IMG/VR virus record: IMGVR_UViG_3300035670_000033
Span: 62,001-126,000 of that record
DNA from: a virus
Reading direction: 5' to 3' (one strand)
Length of the DNA: 64,000 nucleotides
The translations under genes and the position numbers were made by a program. Below are positions 7,403 through 14,371 of this stretch, one piece after another. The notes under the pieces were generated by a model. That model was given only the letters and a program-made list of their open reading frames with translations, did no database searches and was not told the origin of the DNA. Position 1 is the stretch's first letter, and the number at the start of each line of letters is the position of its first letter.

Positions 7403-8035
7403 CTAGATATCGTCTCGGTAGAATATTTCAAAACCACAGTGCATTACTGCCGAAGCAAGTGTTCCAAAATATGTTTCTCTGTCTAGTGAATTGTCAATTG
7501 GCTCTTGATCTAGCCTCAGGGATGCTTTAAGTGCTGCTGGATACTCAATGTCTCTCATTGCTTTTCCGCCGTTAAACCAAAGAACATCACCGAAGTTCAC
7601 TTTTCTTCCCAGTTTCACCTTGTATGGCATTGCTACAAATATGTGTTGATCAACCGTGAGGTGTGTGAACGATATGCATTCTGTTACTGGTGAGTCTTTT
7701 GACGCAAACAGTTGTGCAAGGTTTTCTCCTTGTGTTTCTGCTGGGGACATAGAGCAGTAACCCTCGGCTGCAATCGTGAATTCGGTTATTCCCCAACCAC
7801 GGCGCATGATCACGGATGCCTCTATGAGTGATTCAATGCGCTCATCTTTTGGTGTAGAAAAAGTATTTTTGAGTTGAATTATTGTTGCCAACTCATTATT
7901 TTTCCACCCAAATATATTAATATTTAAATCTGAACCAATTCCTTCTTCTTCAATCAAAGAAGTTTTCGCGGTTTTTATTGACTCAGCGCACAACGCTATT
8001 TTGTCAAATTCCGTCTCATAGAAGCCTGTATACAT
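7403..8035 (-). CDS. Hypothetical protein
   Basis: A 210-residue protein of mixed alpha/beta character, with strands such as ELATIIQLKNTFS, WGITEFTIAAEGYCS and HIFVAMPYKVKLG. It has no membrane segment and no motif that I recognise. It is transcribed alone on the minus strand between two plus-strand genes and has no ribosome-binding site. A TAGGGT box lies 8 nt before ATG 8035, so it may be leaderless. The isolated position suggests an accessory gene. Confidence 0.6.
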   Translation of the reverse strand: MYTGFYETEFDKIALCAESIKTAKTSLIEEEGIGSDLNINIFGWKNNELATIIQLKNTFSTPKDERIESLIEASVIMRRGWGITEFTIAAEGYCSMSPAETQGENLAQLFASKDSPVTECISFTHLTVDQHIFVAMPYKVKLGRKVNFGDVLWFNGGKAMRDIEYPAALKASLRLDQEPIDNSLDRETYFGTLASAVMHCGFEIFYRDDI

Positions 8036-8105
8036 GTTAGGAAACCCTACTGCATATGCCCTCTTAAAAAATATAGGGGTTGCAGTTGATCGTAGTTTTT
8101 TGTAC

Positions 8106-8111
8106 TAGGGT
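8106..8111 (+). promoter_or_regulatory. Candidate leaderless -10 box (TAGGGT) with upstream shared element
   Basis: TAGGGT is followed by six T residues and then ATG 8118, with no ribosome-binding site. Upstream at 8080-8092 lies TTGCAGTTGATCG, identical to 7158-7170 upstream of the small membrane protein. The shared element may be a -35 region or an activator site. Confidence 0.4.
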
Positions 8112-8117
8112 TTTTTT

Positions 8118-8435
8118 ATGTCATCAAAACAATCAAAGAAAACCAACAAGAAGAAGGCTCCTGTGTCCAACAAGAAGAAGGCTCCTGTCAAGAAGGCTGT
8201 AGCGAAGAAGGCTCCTGCAAAGAAGAAGACTTCCGCACCGAAAGCATCGGTCAGCGCAACATCCAAGAACTCTGATCTCCTTTTGACGAAAACGAGTGAA
8301 CCGAAGCCTCAGTTCGCCAGCGCAGATAAGTTAATGAAAACATTGGCTGAGCAGTCTTCTGTCGTTCGTGTAAATGATGTGAAATCTTTGCCTCTTCGCA
8401 AAAGAATGCTTGCGTGGTTTAAGATTTACAAGTAG
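8118..8435 (+). CDS. Lys/Ala/Pro-rich histone H1-tail-like protein
   Basis: A 105-residue, highly basic protein. Residues 1-50 are low-complexity repeats of NKKKAPV and AKKAPAKK type, like the C-terminal tails of histone H1 and of actinobacterial HupB, which bind DNA without sequence specificity. Residues 75-105 (LMKTLAEQSSVVRV ... LRKRMLAWFKIYK) look ordered and may be a short helical domain. It has its own leaderless-type promoter and is followed by a small hairpin. A role in compacting phage or host DNA is likely from composition only. A lysine-deacetylase-like gene lies about 6 kb away at 14372. Confidence 0.65.
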   Translation: MSSKQSKKTNKKKAPVSNKKKAPVKKAVAKKAPAKKKTSAPKASVSATSKNSDLLLTKTSEPKPQFASADKLMKTLAEQSSVVRVNDVKSLPLRKRMLAWFKIYK

Positions 8436-8441
8436 TCTTAT

Positions 8442-8455
8442 CCCCTGATGAGGGG
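8442..8455 (+). terminator. Small hairpin between two genes
   Basis: CCCCT-gatg-AGGGG forms a 5-bp stem just after the Lys-rich gene and before the ribosome-binding site of the methyltransferase. There is no T-tract, so it is at best a weak terminator or attenuating structure. Confidence 0.3.
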
Positions 8456-8469
8456 TTCACGAAAGGACA

Positions 8470-9852
8470 ATGATGAGTGAGGCAAATAGCGGGCTGCCCT
8501 TGAATATTGACAAAAATATTCTTCTTGGTGATGTTCGCGAAACATTGGCTTCACTGGCGGACGGGAGTATTCACTGTGTTGTGACATCGCCTCCGTATTG
8601 GGGTTTGCGAGATTACGGAACAGCGACTTGGATTGGTGGCGATCCAAACTGCTCACACAAACGAGACAGCAAGTTCAGTGAGAGTTGCACAACTGGTCAA
8701 AAGTTGTTGGAAGGTGCTATCGGTGACGGCATCTACAAAGTTCAATGCCCTCGTTGTGGTGCAATGCGAGAAGACAGCCAACTCGGTTTAGAGCCGACAG
8801 TGGATGAATATGTTGAACACATGGTTCAAGTTTTTCGCGAGGTACGCAGGGTACTGAGAGATGATGGAACTCTCTGGTTGAATCTTGGTGATTCCTATGC
8901 TGGTAGTAATGGAAATGGATGGAAGCAAAGCATTGCTTCCACCAATGCTTCCAACGCTGGTGGAGAAAACGAAGATTTCAGAGCAAAAATAGGTCGCGAC
9001 GATGGTGATCTTAAACCAAAAGATTTGGTTGGTGTACCTTGGCGCGTAGCATTCGCGCTACAGGCGGATGGTTGGTATTTGCGTCAAGATATTATTTGGG
9101 CTAAACCAAACCCGATGCCCGAATCTGTTCGTGATAGATGCACCAAGGCACACGAATACATGTTTTTGTTGACAAAAAAGTCACATTATTTCTTTGATAG
9201 CGAAGCCATTAAAGAACCAGCAAAATATGCTTACGATGACAGGGGGTCTCGTGCGGATAGTCGTAAAGATGCAGGTATTTCAAACGCAATGCACGGGTCA
9301 ACTGGAGCCTTCAGGAACAAGAGGTCAGTATGGACTGTAACGACGAAACCATTCAAGGGAGCGCACTTCGCAACATTCCCACAGGATCTGATAGAGCCTT
9401 GTATCTCCGCTGGTACGAGCGAAATGGGATGCTGTGCTCAATGTGGGTCACCGTTGGTTCGGCAAGTGAACCGCAGGCGAATAGCCAGAAACGAACTATC
9501 AGTGGACGACCCTCGCTATCGTCCAAACAACTACGAAGGCGCGTATGGGGAAATAAATGGCAAGGGAGACGCAGGTTATTCTCAAACCGACACAATCGGG
9601 TGGGAAAAGGCTTGCAAATGCGAAACCGTTGAAACCGTTCCATGCACAGTTTTAGATGTGTTTTTTGGTGCTGGCACAACAGGTGTTGTAGCGCAAAAAT
9701 TGGGCAGATCGTATATGGGGTGCGAGTTAAACCCTGAGTATGCGAAAATTGCTACGGAAAGATTGGCTCATGAGAAAGAGAAAAATAGGCTTTTAGTTCT
9801 TGCGAGAGACAGCCAACAGTCTTTATTTGAGGTTACTTCTGACGCAGTTTAA
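8470..9852 (+). CDS. DNA methyltransferase with inserted zinc-binding segments
   Basis: A 460-residue beta-class amino-methyltransferase. Motif IV is TSPPYWGLRDYG from residue 39 and motif I is DVFFGAGTTG near residue 400, followed by GRSYMGCELNPEYAKIA. It is much longer than the methyltransferase at 721 because of insertions. A Cys/His-rich stretch after motif IV contains CPRCG, and a second cluster, CCAQCG, about 90 residues before motif I probably pairs with a later CKC to bind zinc. These insertions are known in phage and plasmid site-specific methyltransferases. Two ATGs in tandem follow a GAAAGGA site, so the start is 8470 or 8473. The probable role is protection of phage DNA or epigenetic control. 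Confidence 0.9.
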   Translation: MMSEANSGLPLNIDKNILLGDVRETLASLADGSIHCVVTSPPYWGLRDYGTATWIGGDPNCSHKRDSKFSESCTTGQKLLEGAIGDGIYKVQCPRCGAMREDSQLGLEPTVDEYVEHMVQVFREVRRVLRDDGTLWLNLGDSYAGSNGNGWKQSIASTNASNAGGENEDFRAKIGRDDGDLKPKDLVGVPWRVAFALQADGWYLRQDIIWAKPNPMPESVRDRCTKAHEYMFLLTKKSHYFFDSEAIKEPAKYAYDDRGSRADSRKDAGISNAMHGSTGAFRNKRSVWTVTTKPFKGAHFATFPQDLIEPCISAGTSEMGCCAQCGSPLVRQVNRRRIARNELSVDDPRYRPNNYEGAYGEINGKGDAGYSQTDTIGWEKACKCETVETVPCTVLDVFFGAGTTGVVAQKLGRSYMGCELNPEYAKIATERLAHEKEKNRLLVLARDSQQSLFEVTSDAV

Positions 9853-9903
9853 ATGTTGTATCATTTATTCACATAGCAATTTCTTTGACTTGGAGGTCAA
9901 TCA

Positions 9904-10335
9904 ATGTCAGCATCAGCACCACTTCTTCTCCCAATGACCGTTAACGGCACTGTTGCAACAACTTCAACCGTTGTTGTTCGCACGCCAGTTGCAGGTCGTG
10001 TCCGAGCAATCACGGTTGCCGCAGGCACCGCACCTGTTGGTTCGGTTTTGAGTGGAACAGTTCGCAAAGCAACAGCAGCGGGAACAGTAATCGGAACTTG
10101 GTCAATCGCAGCATCTGCAACTTCGGCAGTAGCGACAATGTCCTCAACTGATGGTGCAGATGAACTTGCAGAAGACGATCTCGTTCACTTGGTTGTTGGC
10201 GCAGTTGGTTCGGGAACCGCTGGTGCAAACTTGACAGCATTGTTGCAAATTGACCAGTCGGCAGATCAAGACGGTTCGGATGTTGTTTCAGTAGCAACAC
10301 TTCGTGGCAGTCACCCAGGTGGCGTTGTAGCCTGA
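9904..10335 (+). CDS. Ala/Val/Thr-rich beta protein, possible virion surface protein
   Basis: A 143-residue protein with a strong ribosome-binding site (GGAGG, 8 nt before ATG). Composition is dominated by Val, Ala, Thr, Gly and Ser, in alternating beta-strand patterns such as VVVRTPVAGRVRAITVAAG and AVATMSSTDGADELAEDDLVHLVVGAV. The pattern resembles small phage decoration or head-fibre proteins, but no family signature is visible. It is an isolated single gene ending in a very strong terminator, as expected for a highly expressed product. Function is unproven. Confidence 0.6.
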   Translation: MSASAPLLLPMTVNGTVATTSTVVVRTPVAGRVRAITVAAGTAPVGSVLSGTVRKATAAGTVIGTWSIAASATSAVATMSSTDGADELAEDDLVHLVVGAVGSGTAGANLTALLQIDQSADQDGSDVVSVATLRGSHPGGVVA

Positions 10336-10368
10336 TAATTCAGTCAGTAAAAATTTAAACCCGACAAG

Positions 10369-10412
10369 TAGTTGATCCCCCACATCCGTGCAGGTCTGTG
10401 GGGGATCAACTA
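10369..10412. terminator. Strong bidirectional terminator, 16-bp perfect stem
   Basis: Positions 10369-10384 (TAGTTGATCCCCCACA) and 10397-10412 are exact reverse complements with a 12-nt loop. The hairpin sits between two convergent genes ending at 10335 and 10414. No long T-tract follows on either side, but the stem is exceptionally stable. Confidence 0.8.
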
Positions 10413-10413
10413 T

Positions 10414-10779
10414 TTACGGGCGTAGAACTGTTATAGCAACTCTGTTGCTTGCTTGTTGAAGCAAAGAAATGGCATCTTGCTTGGTGTGAGATATACACCA
10501 TTCTGCTGTTTCTTTTCCTATTACCATTTCTAGATATTCACAGAAGAACCGTGCCCTTCCACACATGAAGGGTGCTACACCGCTTTCTTCTGCGTCTGTT
10601 ACCCCTTCGGCAAGAAGTTTTTCTTTAGCCCCACAGGCAAGAAGTATTGCCCCCCATAGGTCTACTTCTTTCGTGTATGGGTCGTATGTTGTGTGGTTTG
10701 AGAATCCGTGTTTCTCTATTGTTTCCGCAGCCCGTTCGTACACATCGTGAGCACCTAGTTCTTTTAAGGTTGGGAACAT
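10414..10779 (-). CDS. Hypothetical protein, possibly DUF6197-like
   Basis: A 121-residue helical protein. The order of features resembles the DUF6197 family of actinobacteria and their phages: an N-terminal helix, a segment DLWGAILLACGAKEKLL, then CGRARFFCEYLEMVIG and a C-terminal helix DAISLLQQASNRVA. I recall the pattern only loosely. It is the last gene of the ribonucleotide reductase unit and overlaps the gene upstream by 1 nt. No function is known. Confidence 0.6.
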   Translation of the reverse strand: MFPTLKELGAHDVYERAAETIEKHGFSNHTTYDPYTKEVDLWGAILLACGAKEKLLAEGVTDAEESGVAPFMCGRARFFCEYLEMVIGKETAEWCISHTKQDAISLLQQASNRVAITVLRP

Positions 10780-11036
10780 TATTTTTTTGAGATACCTTTT
10801 TTATGACAAAGGTCAGCATATGCGTGATTCGGGCTTTCCCCTATACCGATTGACTGCTTGTACTCTTCGGTGAATAGATCAACGGCATCGCAGTCGTCAC
10901 CGTAAAAGTAATCAAGCATGGGTTCAGTGAATTCTTCGCATTCGGCGAATGCAAGCCACTTTCCACCCTCATATATCCCCCCATACCTCGCCTCCCTTAT
11001 GACGACGGGGTAGAGGGTGATAGGTTTTTGAGTCAT
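10779..11036 (-). CDS. Small hypothetical protein following ribonucleotide reductase
   Basis: From ATG 11036 the protein is 85 residues; a longer frame is open but lies inside the reductase gene. It begins MTQKPITLYPVVIREARYGGIYEGGKWLAFA, a pattern I associate with small phage proteins of unknown function, followed by an acidic stretch (YFYGDDCDAVDLFTEEY) and GIGESPNHAYADL. The start lies 1 nt after the reductase stop, so translation is coupled. Confidence 0.65.
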   Translation of the reverse strand: MTQKPITLYPVVIREARYGGIYEGGKWLAFAECEEFTEPMLDYFYGDDCDAVDLFTEEYKQSIGIGESPNHAYADLCHKKGISKK

Positions 11037-11037
11037 T

Positions 11038-12966
11038 TCACTTGATTGGGCATGCACCTGTAGCGCAGTTGTCAAGGTCAAGATCAAGACCTGTTGCCTG
11101 ACTTAAAGGAACTGATGTGTCCACTTTCTTTACGAGCGCATCGTATTCACTTTGTGTGATTTGCTCATATGGTGGCAACGGGAAGTTGTGGTCGGCATGC
11201 AGAAGGAACGAAACCGACTTGACGCCTGTGTCGTAGTTCTTGGACAACCATTCTTTGATTGATTCAAGTTCTTCCTTGCGGTAGTACACGGTCACCGAAA
11301 CGGCGTTGTCTGCCCATTCGGTTTGCATCTTTTTCACCCATTCAAGTTGCTCTACGGCAGTCATGTTTTCGGCGAGCACAGCGTTTTCTGGTGACTTGCA
11401 TGGGAACTCAACAACATAGCGTGTGTGGTCTTCCCGTCCGTCAATACCAATGTCCCAAACAACCTTATGTCCTCGTGCTCGCAAGCCCGCTACAAGGGCG
11501 TCAGACGCGCCAAAACGCACCCTACGGATGTAGAAAGGAGCAAATGCGGGATGAATGCCCGGAGTGATTCCGGGGAGCAAGGAGAGCGTCCCTGAAGGCT
11601 GAACGGTGGTCAACCTTACAGAACGAGGGAAACCTTTTTCCTTTGAATAGTTGACATCAAATTCGTCAAGGTTGCGATATGCCTCATCCAACCAAGAAAC
11701 CTGTTCCTCTGAAGCCTGTAGAACCCCAGAGACACTTTGTCCTAGGCGCGCATTTTTTGCAACAATCGTGTTTGTTTTTGCGTAAGGATAAGTGAGGCGT
11801 GTTATCTGTTTTTGAACCATGTAAAGCAGTTCCGAAAGTTCTTTGAACTGTTCAATACTGCAAATATTCGGCAAAAATATTGTTGAAAGATTGCATGACT
11901 CTCCGTCACCCAAACCAATTTCTGCGCAAGGATTAAATCCTTCAATAGTCTTGTCGGCGCGCTCTTCTTTGAGGCGTCCAAACTTCCTTGCGAGACGACG
12001 ATTCACCAAACCGTATGGTTCACCGCCACCCGTGTAACCCTTCCAGAGTTCTGGCATGATGTGGTCGTAGTAGTCGGCGTAGATGCTGTTGTTTGAGTTT
12101 GCTCGGTAACCCGGGATATCGCCCGATGCCCAGTTCTTTGCTCGCAAAAAGAGAACATCATCAGGGTCTCCAATTGCGATCTGTGCTGAGCGTCGTGATG
12201 AACCAGAAACCACTACACGACCAATGATGTTGCAAATGTCAAGAACATCAATTGAGCGGAGTTTCTTTCCTTCGCGTGCTTCCATGACTTTGCAAATGTC
12301 TGCGATTCCGTCAACTAGTGCACCGGGTCCGCTTGCTGTGCCACCAAATGTCTTGAGTGGTGCACCGAATTCGCGAATAAGGATCGTTGAATAGGAAAAA
12401 GATTTGCCTGTATCAAAATACGATTTCAGAACACTGTGCAGGAGTCGTCGCCAACCCTGACGGGAGTCAGGAACAATGATGTCTGCATCGTTTGAACGGT
12501 CATGCGTGATTTTCACATTAGGCAAAACTTTTGGCAGATCATGGATTTTTGCCCGCTCAACGGAGAACCCAACACCACCTCCAAGCATGAGGTGGTCAAA
12601 TAGGAATTCAAAATCCTCTACTTTTTCTATGTTTACGAAATAGCAGTTATTCAGTGAAGCGGCATTGAACTGTTTGATTAACGGTGTTCCAAGTTGCCAT
12701 AGGGCGCGTCCAGAGAATGATCCACGCAGGTGAAAAACATGGTCAAATAGTTTTTCTGCTTGTTCTTTTGTTAGTGGTGTTCCGATTTCAATTGCGCCAT
12801 TAACGCATCGTTGTACTGTTTCTAGCCATGTTTCGTTTCGGTTCAATTCTTCAATCCGACGCGAGTATGTGCGCAGGTAGACAACCTCCCCAAGACCGCT
12901 GAATCCCCAAGGTGGGGTTTGTGTTTTGTATTGGTCTACGAACTCTTGGGATAACAGCGAAGTCAT
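11038..12966 (-). CDS. nrdJ: Adenosylcobalamin-dependent (class II) ribonucleotide reductase, monomeric type
   Basis: From ATG 12966 the enzyme is 642 residues. It converts ribonucleotides to deoxyribonucleotides for phage DNA synthesis, using coenzyme B12 to make the thiyl radical. The catalytic set is present: Cys108 in LNNCYFV, Cys347 and Glu349 in NPCAEIGL, Cys358 in GESCNLS (the same 11-residue spacing as Cys408/Cys419 of the Lactobacillus leichmannii enzyme), and the C-terminal Cys634-x4-Cys639 pair that is re-reduced by thioredoxin. The length and absence of a neighbouring NrdB or activase fit the single-chain class II form. An upstream GTG at 13023 is open, but ATG 12966 has an AAAGAGGA ribosome-binding site. 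It is co-transcribed with two small genes downstream. Confidence 0.9.
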   Translation of the reverse strand: MTSLLSQEFVDQYKTQTPPWGFSGLGEVVYLRTYSRRIEELNRNETWLETVQRCVNGAIEIGTPLTKEQAEKLFDHVFHLRGSFSGRALWQLGTPLIKQFNAASLNNCYFVNIEKVEDFEFLFDHLMLGGGVGFSVERAKIHDLPKVLPNVKITHDRSNDADIIVPDSRQGWRRLLHSVLKSYFDTGKSFSYSTILIREFGAPLKTFGGTASGPGALVDGIADICKVMEAREGKKLRSIDVLDICNIIGRVVVSGSSRRSAQIAIGDPDDVLFLRAKNWASGDIPGYRANSNNSIYADYYDHIMPELWKGYTGGGEPYGLVNRRLARKFGRLKEERADKTIEGFNPCAEIGLGDGESCNLSTIFLPNICSIEQFKELSELLYMVQKQITRLTYPYAKTNTIVAKNARLGQSVSGVLQASEEQVSWLDEAYRNLDEFDVNYSKEKGFPRSVRLTTVQPSGTLSLLPGITPGIHPAFAPFYIRRVRFGASDALVAGLRARGHKVVWDIGIDGREDHTRYVVEFPCKSPENAVLAENMTAVEQLEWVKKMQTEWADNAVSVTVYYRKEELESIKEWLSKNYDTGVKSVSFLLHADHNFPLPPYEQITQSEYDALVKKVDTSVPLSQATGLDLDLDNCATGACPIK

Positions 12967-13040
12967 TAAATCCTCTTTCGGCGCACTAGGCAATATGGGT
13001 GGAGAACAATAGTACAGCACCAAGGATTTTCAGTAAAACC

Positions 13041-13334
13041 CTAATTACGGGTAAGGTTATATTTTCTTGCCTCAGATAACGGTATCACTTGACCGACAGC
13101 GAATTTGCGAACTTTGGCAAAAACGCCAGCAGAAATTTCTTCATCAACGAAAAAATCTTCTTCTATTCGGAATGTTTGCTTGTCATCAATTGATTTGAAT
13201 ATACCCAACCCAAACAGTCGTTCAGGAGGTTTGTGTCCTTCGGGCACACAGTTCCCGTTGGGGTCGCCACAGACTATGCAAGGCTCGGAAGTTGCTCGCA
13301 GAATTTCTATATCACCAAAAATATACTCAGGCAT
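13041..13334 (-). CDS. Small hypothetical protein with Cys-x2-Cys motif
   Basis: A 97-residue protein from ATG 13334. Near the N-terminus it has PCIVCGDPNGNC, which could bind zinc or act in redox chemistry; the rest is beta-rich (RIEEDFFVDEEISAGVFAKVRKFAVGQVIPLSEA). It precedes the ribonucleotide reductase on the same strand and may be its first operon partner. A TATAAT box lies 5 nt before the ATG. No family is assigned. Confidence 0.6.
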   Translation of the reverse strand: MPEYIFGDIEILRATSEPCIVCGDPNGNCVPEGHKPPERLFGLGIFKSIDDKQTFRIEEDFFVDEEISAGVFAKVRKFAVGQVIPLSEARKYNLTRN

Positions 13335-13339
13335 ATGCA

Positions 13340-13345
13340 ATTATA
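13340..13345 (-). promoter_or_regulatory. Consensus -10 box (TATAAT) of a leaderless transcript
   Basis: On the minus strand a perfect TATAAT is followed by 5 nt and the ATG at 13334. GAGAGG lies upstream of the -10 box and could not act as ribosome-binding site if transcription begins at the ATG. This would drive the 97-residue gene and the ribonucleotide reductase unit. Confidence 0.5.
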
Positions 13346-13365
13346 CCTCTCCCCATCAAAGGAAA

Positions 13366-13389
13366 AAGGAGCGCCTTTCGGCGCTCCTT
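13366..13389 (-). terminator. Hairpin terminator, 10-bp stem
   Basis: AAGGAGCGCC (13366-13375) and GGCGCTCCTT (13380-13389) are exact reverse complements with a TTTC loop. Read on the minus strand it follows the 80-residue basic gene and is succeeded by TTTCC, a short T-tract. Confidence 0.65.
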
Positions 13390-13429
13390 CCCTTCTATGC
13401 GAGGGGGCATAGACTGATTGCCCCAAAAG

Positions 13430-13672
13430 TTAGTTTTTGGGTGCGAACTTGTTTTCCAACTTCATTGCCTTCATTTCTTCTGCAAACAGTTCATCAAACT
13501 CTTCGCTATATCGGGTTTGTAGAACAAAAGATGCACGACGCTTTGCTTCATTGCGACGCTTTGCTTCAACTTTGCGCAGTTCGGCGCGACGAGCGCGCTC
13601 CTCTGCGGGTAGTGGCTTGCGTCCACGGCTAACCCCAAGTTTCTTTTTCAGTTGCTGATATGTTGTAGCCAT
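13430..13672 (-). CDS. Small basic helical protein
   Basis: An 80-residue protein with an AGGAG ribosome-binding site 6-7 nt before ATG 13672. Residues 1-22 (TTYQQLKKKLGVSRGRKPLP) could be a small DNA-binding head. Residues 23-70 are one long charged helix (EERARRAELRKVEAKRRNEAKRRASFVLQTRYSEE is broken here only by charge changes). It has its own promoter and terminator and is thus a single-gene unit. A nucleic-acid-binding role is plausible from charge; nothing more can be said. Confidence 0.6.
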   Translation of the reverse strand: MATTYQQLKKKLGVSRGRKPLPAEERARRAELRKVEAKRRNEAKRRASFVLQTRYSEEFDELFAEEMKAMKLENKFAPKN

Positions 13673-13719
13673 ATTGGGCTCCTATTTCTGTCTAGTGGTT
13701 TATGTCTTCTTGAAAAGAG

Positions 13720-13748
13720 AGACTAACTAACATGTCGGAGAAAAACAA
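13720..13748 (-). promoter_or_regulatory. Candidate promoter with -35 and -10 boxes
   Basis: On the minus strand TTGTTT (13743-13748) is separated by 17 nt from TAGTCT (13720-13725), upstream of the 80-residue basic gene, which has a normal ribosome-binding site. Confidence 0.4.
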
Positions 13749-13805
13749 CTTTTTATATAAAAAAACTTAAATATTTATCCCCCGTATTCTCGGGGTTTTG
13801 GCAGG

Positions 13806-13834
13806 TTGCCGAACACCATACATGGGGCTACACT
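13806..13834 (+). promoter_or_regulatory. Promoter with ideal spacing giving a leaderless mRNA
   Basis: TTGCCG (13806-13811), a 17-nt spacer, then TACACT (13829-13834), followed by 6 nt and ATG 13841. Transcription would start at or next to the A of the ATG. There is no ribosome-binding site for this start. It should drive the phosphatase-like and deacetylase-like genes. A weak CCCCG/CGGGG hairpin with TTTT lies just upstream at 13780-13799. Confidence 0.55.
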
Positions 13835-13840
13835 TACGGT

Positions 13841-14368
13841 ATGAGTAATATACCTACAAATACTAAAGAAAGCGAACATATGGAAACATCACTAATAGCC
13901 ATACCAACCGTCAGGAACCTACAAGAGGCACGAATCCAATGCCTTGAATATGACGCCGTGATCACCGCAGGACCGTTCAAGGACGAAGTGCGTGACTTCA
14001 ACCACCCCGTACATAAAGTGGTTGAATTCAGGGACACCATATTTGAAAGTAACGGCGGACCGACATTTGACGATGTTGTTGAACTAGTTGAATTCGGCGC
14101 TGGCGTCCCAAAACTGTTGGTTCACTGTCATGCAGGAATTTCACGCTCTACGGCTACAGCATGGGGCGTTGCAATAGCAAACGGCTTTGATCCACTTGAA
14201 GCATTTTTGACTTTACAAAAAAATCATCCCATTGAAAAAAGTTTCTACCGTGGTGCCCGACGCACTTTTGCGCCAAACACACTGATGGTTAAACATTTGG
14301 ATAAGTACTTCAATCTTGGTACAACCCTGTCAGAAATACGCGGCAACCATGTAGAAATGGGCTGGTAA
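13841..14368 (+). CDS. Dual-specificity/tyrosine phosphatase-like protein
   Basis: A 175-residue protein with the Cys-x5-Arg phosphatase loop HCHAGISRS: nucleophile Cys96, Arg102 and the following Ser103. Asp65 in EFRDTIFES is a candidate general acid. The size and the HCxAGxSRS form match compact dual-specificity phosphatases, which hydrolyse phosphoserine, phosphothreonine or phosphotyrosine on proteins and sometimes RNA 5' phosphates. The start at 13841 fits a leaderless promoter; ATG 13880 is the alternative. It ends 3 nt before a deacetylase-superfamily gene, so the two are co-expressed and may both reverse modifications on host or phage proteins. The two kinase-like proteins in the head operon are possible counterparts, by inference only. 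Confidence 0.8.
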   Translation: MSNIPTNTKESEHMETSLIAIPTVRNLQEARIQCLEYDAVITAGPFKDEVRDFNHPVHKVVEFRDTIFESNGGPTFDDVVELVEFGAGVPKLLVHCHAGISRSTATAWGVAIANGFDPLEAFLTLQKNHPIEKSFYRGARRTFAPNTLMVKHLDKYFNLGTTLSEIRGNHVEMGW

Positions 14369-14371
14369 TTC

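Noticed and set aside
13780-13799. CCCCG/CGGGG hairpin with TTTT upstream of the phosphatase-like gene
   Set aside because: It has terminator form on the plus strand, but no plus-strand gene precedes it for more than 3 kb, so a role is unclear and the stem is short.
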